Part shown: piece after piece, positions 38,704 through 46,297 of the stretch
How positions within the stretch are numbered: the first letter of the stretch is position 1
Layout: every line of letters starts with the position of its first letter
Origin: Halomonas aestuarii
GTDB lineage: Bacteria > Pseudomonadota > Gammaproteobacteria > Pseudomonadales > Halomonadaceae
NCBI RefSeq assembly: GCF_001886615.1
Contig: NZ_CP018139.1
Coordinates: 868,001-932,000 of the forward strand
Reading direction: 5' to 3'
Length of the DNA stretch: 64,000 nucleotides
The notes under the pieces: generated by a model
The model's input: the letters and a program-made list of their open reading frames with translations, nothing else
Databases searched by the model: none
Told to the model about the DNA's origin: nothing
Made by a program: the position numbers and the translations under genes

Positions 38704-38943
38704 CTAGTGCCACCAGGGCGCCTGGTCAGGCTCGCCCAGCAGGTAACGCGGGCTGTGGGCTCGCTGACGGGCCTGGCGATCCTGGTCGCCGTAGACCGTT
38801 TCCTGCGAGTGCATGCCGGCATCATTGCCCCGTTGATGCAGGCTCTGTCGCGTCCTGTCCTGATACTCGGAATCCATCGCCATCAGCGGTCCAGCGCTCA
38901 GCATCAGTGTCATCATTGCCAATGTAACAATGCGAATCTTCAT
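38704..38943 (-). CDS. Small secreted hypothetical protein
   Basis: A 79-residue protein with a signal peptide (about 1-22, ending LMA) and a hydrophilic mature part rich in Arg, Gln and His, ending RYLLGEPDQAPWWH. GAGG precedes the ATG. No family recognised. Located between a DUF302 gene and a divergent DUF3047 gene. Confidence 0.65.
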   Translation of the reverse strand: MKIRIVTLAMMTLMLSAGPLMAMDSEYQDRTRQSLHQRGNDAGMHSQETVYGDQDRQARQRAHSPRYLLGEPDQAPWWH

Positions 38944-39236
38944 GGGGTCACCTCGGGATTATCGGTTGATAAAGACCCGTCATCGGGTCTTGAACCTTGG
39001 TGTCGGGGCGACCATGATCCTTACGATGACATCGATCTTCGTGAGCCCCATCATGAGGGAAGTCCTCGTTGCCATCACGTCGCGCCATGGAGCATTCATG
39101 GACGATGATATCGAGACTCATGCGCCAGGAAGGCGCCTCCGATTCAGCGAAGCACGAGCAGCCCTTCCGCAGGGTGATCCCGTCTGGACACCGCGAAGAG
39201 CCCGCCTCCCGACCCATCGATGACTGGAGTGACCTT

Positions 39237-39905
39237 ATGGCGACCCGTGCGCTGCTTCCTCCTTGCCTGCTGACGCTCGCCATCCTGGCGTCGGGGCCGG
39301 CCATCGCGGCAGATGACCTGCACTTCTCGCCGGAGGACATCCAGGCCTGGCCGACACGCAGCTTCGAGGGCGAGACCGAGTACCGGGTCGTCGAGAAGGA
39401 GGGCACCAGGGCGCTCCAGGCCCGCGCTCGCCGGCAGGCCTCGGCAAAATACCTGGAACGCGAGATCGACCTGCGCGAGACACCCTACCTGCAGTGGTGC
39501 TGGAAGGTGTCGGGGATTCATGAGGGACTCGATGAGACGCGCAAGTCGGGAGACGATTACCCGGCCAGGGTCTACGTGGCTCGCAAGACGGGCCTGCTGC
39601 CCTGGCAGGTGGAGTCGGTGAACTATGTCTGGGCCTCGAGTCAGCCTGCGGGCAGCGACTGGCCCAATGCCTTCACCTCGCGCGCCCAGCTGCTGGCCCT
39701 GGAGAGTGGCTCGCCGCGGGTCGGTGACTGGGTGGCGGAAGTGCGCGACGTCGGCGAGGACTACCTTCGGCTATTCGGCAGCCGCCCGGACACCATCGAT
39801 GGCCTGGCCCTGATGAGCGATGGCGACAATGCCGGCGTGGACGCCACGGCCTGGTTCACGCATCTGGCCTTCTCCGCGACGCCTGCGCCTCCCTCCTGCC
39901 CCTGA
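39237..39905 (+). CDS. DUF3047 domain-containing secreted protein
   Basis: A 222-residue protein with a signal peptide (about 1-24, ending AIAA). LQWCWKVSG, GDDYPARVYVA, NYVWAS and the C-terminal GLALMSDGDNAG are DUF3047 hallmarks. The start is placed at 39237 because the signal peptide begins there and GGAG lies just upstream. Its function is unknown. It converges on the DUF302-DinB gene pair. Confidence 0.82.
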   Translation: MATRALLPPCLLTLAILASGPAIAADDLHFSPEDIQAWPTRSFEGETEYRVVEKEGTRALQARARRQASAKYLEREIDLRETPYLQWCWKVSGIHEGLDETRKSGDDYPARVYVARKTGLLPWQVESVNYVWASSQPAGSDWPNAFTSRAQLLALESGSPRVGDWVAEVRDVGEDYLRLFGSRPDTIDGLALMSDGDNAGVDATAWFTHLAFSATPAPPSCP

Positions 39906-39934
39906 CGACCCGTCGGCTCCGACGCCTCCGGTCG

Positions 39935-40420
39935 CTAGGGCGATGCCCCGGCGGCGCGATCGGCAATGGCGGAAAAGCGCGCATCGAGCTCGTGGGCGAT
40001 GCGGTCCAGCTCGGCGCCAGCGTCTTCCATGTAGGGGTCGAGCAGGTGGCTCGGCGTCTTCCAGGCCAGCGTGCCGGTGCCGTCGTCATTCTCGGTGACA
40101 TAGAAGCGCATGGGGGCCTCGATCATCGCCGGAACGCTCAGCCGCAGGATGTTCACGGCATAGTCGTTGCGAAACACGCCCAGGACCCGGTTGCCGGGAA
40201 TGGTGATCCCCCGACTGGCCGCGGCCTCGGTGGGGCCGACATCGGTGACCACGTACATCCCCTCGGCCTCGACCGCCGCTCGCAGGCCCTTCAGCAGTTC
40301 GGGGTAGGAGAGCGTGGTGGGCATCACACGCCACCCCTGCTCGGGCCATCGGCTCTCGGCCGTCGCCGTAACGGCGAGCGTCAGGGCCATCAGCCCAACC
40401 GCCAGCCAGGTGCGACTCAT
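39935..40420 (-). CDS. DUF302-family periplasmic protein (second copy)
   Basis: A 161-residue protein with a signal peptide (about 1-21) and a DUF302 domain with YPELLKGLRAAVEAEGMYVV and GNRVLGVFRNDYAVNIL. Its ATG overlaps the stop of the upstream DinB gene by 4 bp, so the two are co-translated. Paralogous in type to the DUF302 protein at 38132 but not closely similar. Confidence 0.8.
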   Translation of the reverse strand: MSRTWLAVGLMALTLAVTATAESRWPEQGWRVMPTTLSYPELLKGLRAAVEAEGMYVVTDVGPTEAAASRGITIPGNRVLGVFRNDYAVNILRLSVPAMIEAPMRFYVTENDDGTGTLAWKTPSHLLDPYMEDAGAELDRIAHELDARFSAIADRAAGASP

Positions 40421-41004
40421 GAGGCCCGCCGCCGGACGCCGGGGCCGGGCTCGGCGTCCCGCTCCCAGTGGCGCAGTGTGGAGGGGTGAACCCCGAAGGA
40501 TGGCGGCACGGCGATTCCGACCTGCTCGGCCAGCAGGGCGATGATCGCCATGTGATGAATGGTGTGGCTGGCCAGGAAGGCCAGTTCACGGGCCAGGCTG
40601 GACGGCAGGGAGAGGGTCGTCTCTTCCCGGGCAGCCTTCTGGACATAGGCCAGGGCCAGCCGATCCGGAGGCGCCTCGCCGGCCAGGGACGCGAGCCACG
40701 TCTCGAGGGCGGCCAGGCGTCGGCCGGCCTCGTGCGGCCTCTGCTCGAGGGAGGCATCACGGCGGCGACGCTCGTAGTCGAGGGTCTCCCCTCCCTCCTC
40801 GAGACCGATCACCAGGGCCTCGTAGTGATCGATGATGTGTCGGACATGCTTGCCGACGGTGTGGCGACCGTGCACGCCGAAGACCTGGCGATAGGCCGCG
40901 GGGGACAGGTCATCGACCAGGTCCCTCAGCTGGGCAAGCGCCAGCAGGTTCTCCTCGATGAGGCCGGGGGCGGTTCGCGGTGGCGGGGGTGCGGGGTATG
41001 GCAT
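40417..41004 (-). CDS. DinB-family protein
   Basis: A 195-residue four-helix DinB/DfsB-like protein. Metal-ligand histidines are visible in GKHVRHIIDHYEAL and LASHTIHHMAIIALL. AGGA precedes the ATG at 41004. Such proteins are metal-dependent and often linked to thiol chemistry, but no substrate can be named. Co-translated with the downstream DUF302 gene. Confidence 0.8.
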   Translation of the reverse strand: MPYPAPPPPRTAPGLIEENLLALAQLRDLVDDLSPAAYRQVFGVHGRHTVGKHVRHIIDHYEALVIGLEEGGETLDYERRRRDASLEQRPHEAGRRLAALETWLASLAGEAPPDRLALAYVQKAAREETTLSLPSSLARELAFLASHTIHHMAIIALLAEQVGIAVPPSFGVHPSTLRHWERDAEPGPGVRRRAS

Positions 41005-41104
41005 GGCGGCTATCCTGTGAGATCCGGTATCAAGGGCGTGGGGAAAAGCCGGGGCCGCCACGCGACGTGAACGGCCCGGCCTCTCGTGCGTCGCCTGGTG
41101 CGAC

Positions 41105-41410
41105 TCAGCCCTCGGCTTCGGCTTCTGCTTCGGCCTCACCCTCGGCTTCCCCTTCCGCCTCGCCCTCGGCCTCATCTGTGGCCTCACCTTCGGCTTCGGC
41201 ACCGCCCTCGGCATGCGCCTCGGCGAGCATCAGGGGGGCCTCCTGACCGCTGGTATAGCCGCTGGAGGCCCCCAGCCCGTCAGCGGGTTCGCTGGCCACA
41301 GCCTGGACGGCCGCACCGCTGGCCACCAGCAGCAGGGCCGGCGCCGTGTAGCCCAGCTGGCGGCCGAGCCGGCCCAGCAGGCTTCGACGTTTCTCGTCTT
41401 GCATTGTCAT
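41105..41410 (-). CDS. Small anchored protein with Glu/Gly/Ala tail (candidate TTL substrate)
   Basis: A 101-residue protein. Residues 1-24 carry a basic leader (KRRSLLGRL, then YTAP), residues about 22-40 a hydrophobic segment, and residues 64-101 an almost pure Glu/Ala/Gly tail ending AEAEAEAEG. The leader aligns without gaps to the start of the cytochrome at 27528-28301 (16 of the first 24 residues identical). GGAGG is 8 nt before the ATG at 41410, and the alignment supports that start. The gene sits 172 bp downstream of a TTL-PqqD fusion on the same strand. The tail resembles the Glu/Gly-rich alpha-tubulin tail. It has no other recognisable domain, consistent with a precursor or carrier peptide. 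Confidence 0.7.
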   Translation of the reverse strand: MTMQDEKRRSLLGRLGRQLGYTAPALLLVASGAAVQAVASEPADGLGASSGYTSGQEAPLMLAEAHAEGGAEAEGEATDEAEGEAEGEAEGEAEAEAEAEG

Positions 41411-41433
41411 GATCATGACCTCCTCGGTTCTCT

Positions 41434-41485
41434 CTCGATACACGCTCTCGATAAACACACTCGATAAACACGCTCGAAACACATG
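41434..41485. repeat. Four 13-bp tandem repeats upstream of the acidic-tail gene
   Basis: Four consecutive 13-bp units begin at 41434, 41447, 41460 and 41473 with CTCGATACACGCT, CTCGATAAACACA, CTCGATAAACACG and CTCGAAACACATG. They lie 24-75 bp upstream of the acidic-tail gene start. They may be an iterated regulator site or the leader of that transcript. Confidence 0.75.
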
Positions 41486-41582
41486 AGCGACATGCCTGGC
41501 ATGTCGTCATGCCGTGACGTCGGCCAGGGTGACCGACCTTCACATCGGCGATGCATCGGCATCGCCGTATGCTCTTGCCCCG

Positions 41583-43979
41583 TCATCCTGCTGCCATGGC
41601 GGAGCGGGGGACGCCGGGGTCAGACGCGACCCGCGTGGCCAGCCAGTCGGCCAGCAACGCGGAGGACAGCGCGTCCTCGCCTGTCCCGATGGCACCCAGG
41701 GCCAGGGTGGAGAGCCAGTCGCCAAGGACCGTCACGCTCCGGGCATCCAGCACCTGGCCATCGCTGGTCAGACAATTCGGCAGCAGGGCGCCCAGCGCCT
41801 CCAGCATGGAGACCGGGGCGAGGGCCTCGACGGCAGGCGCGTCGGCCGGCAACAGCAGGCCTCGCGGGGTCACCGAGGCGGGCAGCGCGTCCGGGGGGGC
41901 GCAGGCGAGATGGTTCAAGGGCACATCCAGGGGCTCGGCCCGGGTGGGGTCCGACAGGTCCAGGCGCAGGCCGCGGGTCAGCACGCCGCCCGAGGCCTCC
42001 GACAACCGCTTCAGCGGTAAGCGATTCGCCTCCTCGTCGGGCAGCAGGCAGAGCACCGCGGCGCCGTCCGGCATCACCAGCAGGGGGGCGTCGATCACCG
42101 CTTGGCCAGTGAGCGCTGCCTGACGCACCAGGTGGGTCGTCAGGGCCGGGCCCAGCGTCGCCAGGGTCAGTCGCGAAGCCAGCAGTCGGTCGTCGGTGGC
42201 CAGGGCATACCCCGCCGTCTCGCGCAGCACCCTGAGCGAGGGCAGCCGGCTCGCCCCCTCGTCGGCAAGGGATGACAGCCGATCTCCGAACCATGATGTC
42301 AACCGCGCCAGGGCGGGCCCATGCTCCACGTCCAGCGCCCAGTCGCGCCCCGCGAGACTCAGCGTCAGGGTGCGCCTGTCGGGCGCCACCGCGGTCGCCG
42401 CCTCGGGGTCCTCCGGCGCCAGGGTCGTCTCCTCGGCTCCGTTGCCCCGCTGACGGAGCAGGCCGGCACGGCACCACTCCTGCAGGGTGGTCCAGACGTC
42501 GTCCCGCAGCGTCGACCGGTCCGCCGGCGTCTCCGCCTCGGCCGTGGCGCGCGCCAGGGCCTCCACGATGGCCTCGGGCTCCAGTCCCTCGGTCGCCAGC
42601 AGCCAGATCAGGGCCGCCGTGTCGTTGGGCCGGTAGAGGCGACCGCCCCGGGTGTCGTAGAGGGCGAGATGTTCCTCGTCGACCACTTCCGCCACGTGGT
42701 GCCGCTGCAGCCGCGGCGGCGTCAGGGGGCCCCCCGCCAGCCCCTCGGCCAGTTGCAGGTCGGCACGGCTCGGCAGCGTGAAACAGGGCAGGTAGCGCTC
42801 GGGCTCGGCCGCCGGCAGCAGCCGCAGGAAGCCCCCGGCGCGCGCCTGCTCGGCCTCGGCCTCGGCGACCAGCCGTGCGGTGGCGTCTTGCGCCTGCCCG
42901 CCGTCGACGCTCCCGGGGCTAGCGTCGCCGTTGAGGTCGACCAGCGAGACCAGGTCCCGGACCAGCCCGCCCTTGACCGCCTCCTCGACGCGCCCGCCCG
43001 TCTCCGGGGCGGCGCAGATGCCGAGCGACGGGCTGAGGTTGCACTCCAGGATCCACGGCTTGAGGGTGTCGTCCACCAGGCAGTCGAGTCCCAGCAGCTC
43101 GTAACAGCCGCGCGGATCGGCGCCGATCTCGGCCGTACGGCGTCGCATGGCGTCCACGGCGGAGATCGCGGTCAGGGCCACCAGGTCCTCGATCCGGGCG
43201 AAGAGCGTCGCATCGTCATGGCCCTGGTCCCTGAGCCACCGGCGGTAGCGATCGAGGTCGATGAACTCCACCGGCACCTCGGCGCCGGTGTTCAGGGCGT
43301 TGATGTCCGGATTGGTCAGCTGGCTGTAGGGGTTGTCGGCATCGTCGGGATCCCAGGGCTCCGAGGCCAGCTTGGCGAACCCCTGGCGGTAGAGGTAGAC
43401 CCGCAGCGGCTCCAGCGAGGCGATCAGCACGTAGAGGCGCAGCACGTACTTGTGCCCGCGGATGGTATGGGGGTTGGCCAGGTACTCCTGCACTAGCCAG
43501 TCCCGGGCGAGCGGCGCCTCGGCGACATCGGTGAGCACCCGCACGCCCTTGCCCTTGGAGGCATTGGTGGGCTTGAGGATCCAGCGCCGAGCGGGGTCGG
43601 CCAGGGCCGCCGCCTGAAGCGCGTGGTAGTCGTCCGGCATCACATAGGCGCGGGGAAAGAACGCCAGCCGCCGGATGAGCTCGTGGTCGACGCCGTGGCT
43701 CTCCCTGAGGCGCTCGCGCAGGGTGGCGAGGCTGTCATGGAGGCGGCTCTTGACGGTCAGCGCCGCATTGCCCGGGAAGTGGTTCATCCGGCGCGTCGGC
43801 GAGACCCGCCGGAACTGCGCGGCATCCGGCATGCCGGTGATCCAGCCGGCGTCCCAGTCGTGCTCGTCCCCGGCCTGCCAGCCCAGCGGCTCGAGGGCCT
43901 CGCGGAAGAACCGGTCCTGCTCGGCCGCCCGCTTGCCACCTAGCCAGAAGCGTCGTGTCGGCGAATGCTGATCCGTCAT
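41583..43979 (-). CDS. TTL-family ATP-grasp ligase fused to a PqqD-like domain and HprK-like C-terminal region
   Basis: A 798-residue multidomain protein. Residues about 85-345 match tubulin-tyrosine-ligase ATP-grasp enzymes: ILKPTNASKGKGV (ATP Lys 136), VLRLYVLI, and GLDCLVDDTLKPWILECNL with Glu 312 and Asn 314 as metal ligands. Residues about 425-510 resemble PqqD (HLALYDTRGGRLYRPNDTAA, then a helical half), a fold that binds leader peptides. The remaining 270 residues vaguely resemble HprK-related proteins but lack a P-loop. Start at 43979 follows GAGGAG; an ATG 8 codons upstream is possible. It lies upstream of the acidic-tail gene. TTL enzymes ligate amino acids to protein tails, so peptide tail modification is the inferred role. 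Confidence 0.75.
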   Translation of the reverse strand: MTDQHSPTRRFWLGGKRAAEQDRFFREALEPLGWQAGDEHDWDAGWITGMPDAAQFRRVSPTRRMNHFPGNAALTVKSRLHDSLATLRERLRESHGVDHELIRRLAFFPRAYVMPDDYHALQAAALADPARRWILKPTNASKGKGVRVLTDVAEAPLARDWLVQEYLANPHTIRGHKYVLRLYVLIASLEPLRVYLYRQGFAKLASEPWDPDDADNPYSQLTNPDINALNTGAEVPVEFIDLDRYRRWLRDQGHDDATLFARIEDLVALTAISAVDAMRRRTAEIGADPRGCYELLGLDCLVDDTLKPWILECNLSPSLGICAAPETGGRVEEAVKGGLVRDLVSLVDLNGDASPGSVDGGQAQDATARLVAEAEAEQARAGGFLRLLPAAEPERYLPCFTLPSRADLQLAEGLAGGPLTPPRLQRHHVAEVVDEEHLALYDTRGGRLYRPNDTAALIWLLATEGLEPEAIVEALARATAEAETPADRSTLRDDVWTTLQEWCRAGLLRQRGNGAEETTLAPEDPEAATAVAPDRRTLTLSLAGRDWALDVEHGPALARLTSWFGDRLSSLADEGASRLPSLRVLRETAGYALATDDRLLASRLTLATLGPALTTHLVRQAALTGQAVIDAPLLVMPDGAAVLCLLPDEEANRLPLKRLSEASGGVLTRGLRLDLSDPTRAEPLDVPLNHLACAPPDALPASVTPRGLLLPADAPAVEALAPVSMLEALGALLPNCLTSDGQVLDARSVTVLGDWLSTLALGAIGTGEDALSSALLADWLATRVASDPGVPRSAMAAG

Positions 43980-44104
43980 GCTCGGGGTCTCCTCTCCGGC
44001 CATCGCGATGGTCGTGTGGTCGATGATGCGCGCTGGTCACTCTGTCGCCGCGCCTGCACGGTCCTTACAGCGATAGCAAGCGGAACGCGTTCTGTCGCGC
44101 CTTG

Positions 44105-44119
44105 ATTTATGGAACGATC
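44105..44119. promoter_or_regulatory. TetR operator half-site upstream of the tetR-type gene
   Basis: ATTTATGGAACGATC, 18 bp before the regulator start, is repeated exactly in the full palindrome at 44744-44775. Suggests autoregulation. Confidence 0.6.
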
Positions 44120-44136
44120 GATACTAAATTACCCGC

Positions 44137-44727
44137 ATGACACGAGGACGCCCCATCGCATTCAGCCCTGACGAGGCGGCCAACGCCGCCATGCGGGTCT
44201 TCTGGGCCCGAGGCTACGACAGCGCCTCGACCCGGGACCTGCTCGAGGCCATGGGCCTCTCGCGCAGCAGCCTCTACCAGGCCTTCGGCAACAAGGAGCA
44301 GCTGTTCCTGGAGGCCCTGCGGCGCTATCGCGAGTCCCTGGTCGGCCGGCTCGAGCGGCGGCTCGAGGCGGCGCCCTCGGCCATGGCGTTCCTGGAAGCC
44401 CTGTTTCGCGAGACGGCGGGCGAGGCCGGCAGCGATCGCGCCGCCCTGGGCTGCCTGATCTTCAACTCGGCCAGCGAGCTGGGCCAGCGCGGCGACCCGC
44501 CCTCACGGCAGGCCCGCGAGAGCATGGCCGCCATCACGGCGCTGCTCCACCAGGCCGTGGTGCGGGCCCAGGCGCAGGGCGACATCGCCCCGGAACGGGA
44601 CGCCGAGGCCCTGGCCAGCTACCTGACGATGGGTATGGCCGGCCTCAGGACCCTGCTGAAGAGCGGGGCGGACATCGGTCAGGCCGGACAGGCGGCGGAG
44701 CTGCTGCTCGACGGCCTGCGACGCTGA
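44137..44727 (+). CDS. TetR/AcrR-family regulator
   Basis: A 196-residue regulator with an N-terminal helix-turn-helix (residues about 12-55: STRDLLEAMGLSRSSLYQAFGNKEQLF) and a C-terminal ligand domain with an isolated Cys in ALGCLIFNS. That Cys-containing segment recurs in TetR proteins near redox enzymes. It precedes an AhpD-like gene by 88 bp, with a matching operator in between. Confidence 0.9.
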   Translation: MTRGRPIAFSPDEAANAAMRVFWARGYDSASTRDLLEAMGLSRSSLYQAFGNKEQLFLEALRRYRESLVGRLERRLEAAPSAMAFLEALFRETAGEAGSDRAALGCLIFNSASELGQRGDPPSRQARESMAAITALLHQAVVRAQAQGDIAPERDAEALASYLTMGMAGLRTLLKSGADIGQAGQAAELLLDGLRR

Positions 44728-44743
44728 ACGTCCCCTTTCATTT

Positions 44744-44775
44744 GCCATTTATGGAACGATCAATCCATAAATGGC
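44744..44775. promoter_or_regulatory. Perfect inverted repeat, TetR-type operator
   Basis: GCCATTTATGGA - 8 nt - TCCATAAATGGC, perfect 12-bp arms, 41 bp before the AhpD-like gene. The left half extends into ATTTATGGAACGATC, also found before the TetR gene. Confidence 0.8.
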
Positions 44776-44815
44776 GCGACACGCCACACCCATGACGACG
44801 ACGGAGGTACCCCCC

Positions 44816-45385
44816 ATGTCAGCCGACTACCAGATGCAACTTCCTCCCCAGACCCTCGACAACGCCGACGCCAAGGCGAAGCCGCTGCTCGAGCAGGCCA
44901 ACGACCAGTTGGGCTTCGTGCCCAACATGTACGCGGGCATGGCCAAGGCACCCGGCGTGCTGGACACCTACCTGCACGGCTACGCTCTCTTCCGCGAGGA
45001 CTCCGGCTTCGCGCCGCCCGAGCAGGAGGTGGTTTTCCTGACCATCAGCCGGCTCAACGGCTGCGGCTATTGCATGTCCGCCCACAGCATGCTGGCCGAC
45101 AAGATGTCCCAGGTCCCCGCCGAGGTGCTGGAGGCGATCCGCCACGACCAGCCGATTCCCGACGAGCGCCTCGCCGCACTGAGCCGGTTCACCCGGGTGA
45201 TGTTCGAGACCCGGGGCATGCCCACCGAGGCCGACGTCAAGGCCTTCCTGGACGCGGGCTTCGAGGAGCAGCAGGTGCTGCAGATCGTGCTGGCCCTGGC
45301 CGTCAAGACGCTCTCCAACTACGCGAACCACGTCAACCATCCGGAGATCGACGAGGCCTTCGCCGGGTACGCCTGGAAGGGCTGA
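44816..45385 (+). CDS. AhpD-like carboxymuconolactone-decarboxylase family protein
   Basis: A 189-residue peroxidase-related protein. The redox motif CGYCMSAHS (C-x2-C-x3-H) is intact and is preceded by EQEVVFLTISRLNG. GGAGG precedes the ATG at 44816. It likely acts as a thiol-dependent hydroperoxidase or alkylating-agent defence enzyme under control of the adjacent TetR protein. Confidence 0.88.
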   Translation: MSADYQMQLPPQTLDNADAKAKPLLEQANDQLGFVPNMYAGMAKAPGVLDTYLHGYALFREDSGFAPPEQEVVFLTISRLNGCGYCMSAHSMLADKMSQVPAEVLEAIRHDQPIPDERLAALSRFTRVMFETRGMPTEADVKAFLDAGFEEQQVLQIVLALAVKTLSNYANHVNHPEIDEAFAGYAWKG

Positions 45386-45408
45386 CCCTTACCCGCCTCG
45401 AACCGCAG

Positions 45409-45440
45409 GACGCCCTGGCCGGGTCACCGGCCAGGGCGTC
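45409..45440. terminator. Terminator between AhpD-like and HAD genes
   Basis: A perfect 14-bp stem GACGCCCTGGCCGG / CCGGCCAGGGCGTC with a GTCA loop, followed by TTCACG. It lies between convergent genes and may serve both. Confidence 0.7.
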
Positions 45441-45534
45441 TTCACGTCGCTCCGTCGACGGGTCGGGGCGGTTGGCATGGGCTTGGCCCGGTCGCCGGGG
45501 CCTGCCGCTCAGTCCAGCGGCCCGGCCCCGCCGC

Positions 45535-46218
45535 TCAGCCCAGTCGCTCGGCCAGGGCGTCGAGGTCGGCCACGGTGATGTCCGGGTCGATCCCCCAGGG
45601 GTCGAAGGGCGCATCCGGGCTGCGCCGCACCCAGGCGGCATGCAGGCCGGCATGGCGGGCGCCGATCACGTCGAAGGCATTGCTGGAGATCAGCCAGGTG
45701 TCGCCGGGCTCGCTCTCGAGCCGGTGACGCAGGTGGGCATAGACCGCCGGGTCGGGCTTGAAGCGCTTGATCTCGTCGACGCTGACCACGTCGTCGAAGC
45801 GCTCGCGGATCCCGGCCTGGGTCAGCAGGCCCTCGACCGCCTCACGGCTGCCATTGGAGAAGGCCACGCAGGTCACGCCCGCCTCGGCGAGGCGGTCCAG
45901 AGCGGCCGAGGCCTCCGGGAAGGCCGGCAGCCGCGCATAGACGCCCATCAGGTGCTCCTTGTCGTTCTCCGTGAAGCGCGTCTGCAGGGCGCGGTCGGTG
46001 AACTCCAGCGCCTCGCGGGTGCAGCGGGAGAAGTCGACGTAGGCCCCCATGAGGCCGCGGCGGAAGCTGTATTCCAGCTGCTTGTCGCGCCAGCGGCGCG
46101 AGAATTCCGGGGCCAGGTCCGAGCGGTCCTGGGCGGAGAGACGCTGCTCGAGCTCGGCAACCACGCCGTGGGTGTCGATCAGGGTCCCGTAGACGTCGAA
46201 GGCGAGTATCGTGGCCAT
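45535..46218 (-). CDS. HAD-family type II haloacid dehalogenase
   Basis: A 227-residue L-2-haloacid-dehalogenase-type enzyme. The nucleophile Asp is in AFDVYGTL, the Arg/Trp substrate region in RRWRDKQLEYSFRRG, then FSNGS, KPDPAVY (Lys) and SSNAFDVIGA (Ser-Asn-Asp). All expected catalytic residues are present. AGGAG precedes the ATG. It is the last gene of the ectoine-degradation transcript, 79 bp after eutC. Its natural substrate here is unclear; a halo- or hydroxy-acid side product is possible. Confidence 0.85.
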   Translation of the reverse strand: MATILAFDVYGTLIDTHGVVAELEQRLSAQDRSDLAPEFSRRWRDKQLEYSFRRGLMGAYVDFSRCTREALEFTDRALQTRFTENDKEHLMGVYARLPAFPEASAALDRLAEAGVTCVAFSNGSREAVEGLLTQAGIRERFDDVVSVDEIKRFKPDPAVYAHLRHRLESEPGDTWLISSNAFDVIGARHAGLHAAWVRRSPDAPFDPWGIDPDITVADLDALAERLG

Positions 46219-46297
46219 CCCCTTGCTCCTTCCATCGGTGAGAGTCACCAGCGTGCGCCAGGAGACCCGTCGCGACAAGTCCAGGCGGGATGACGGC

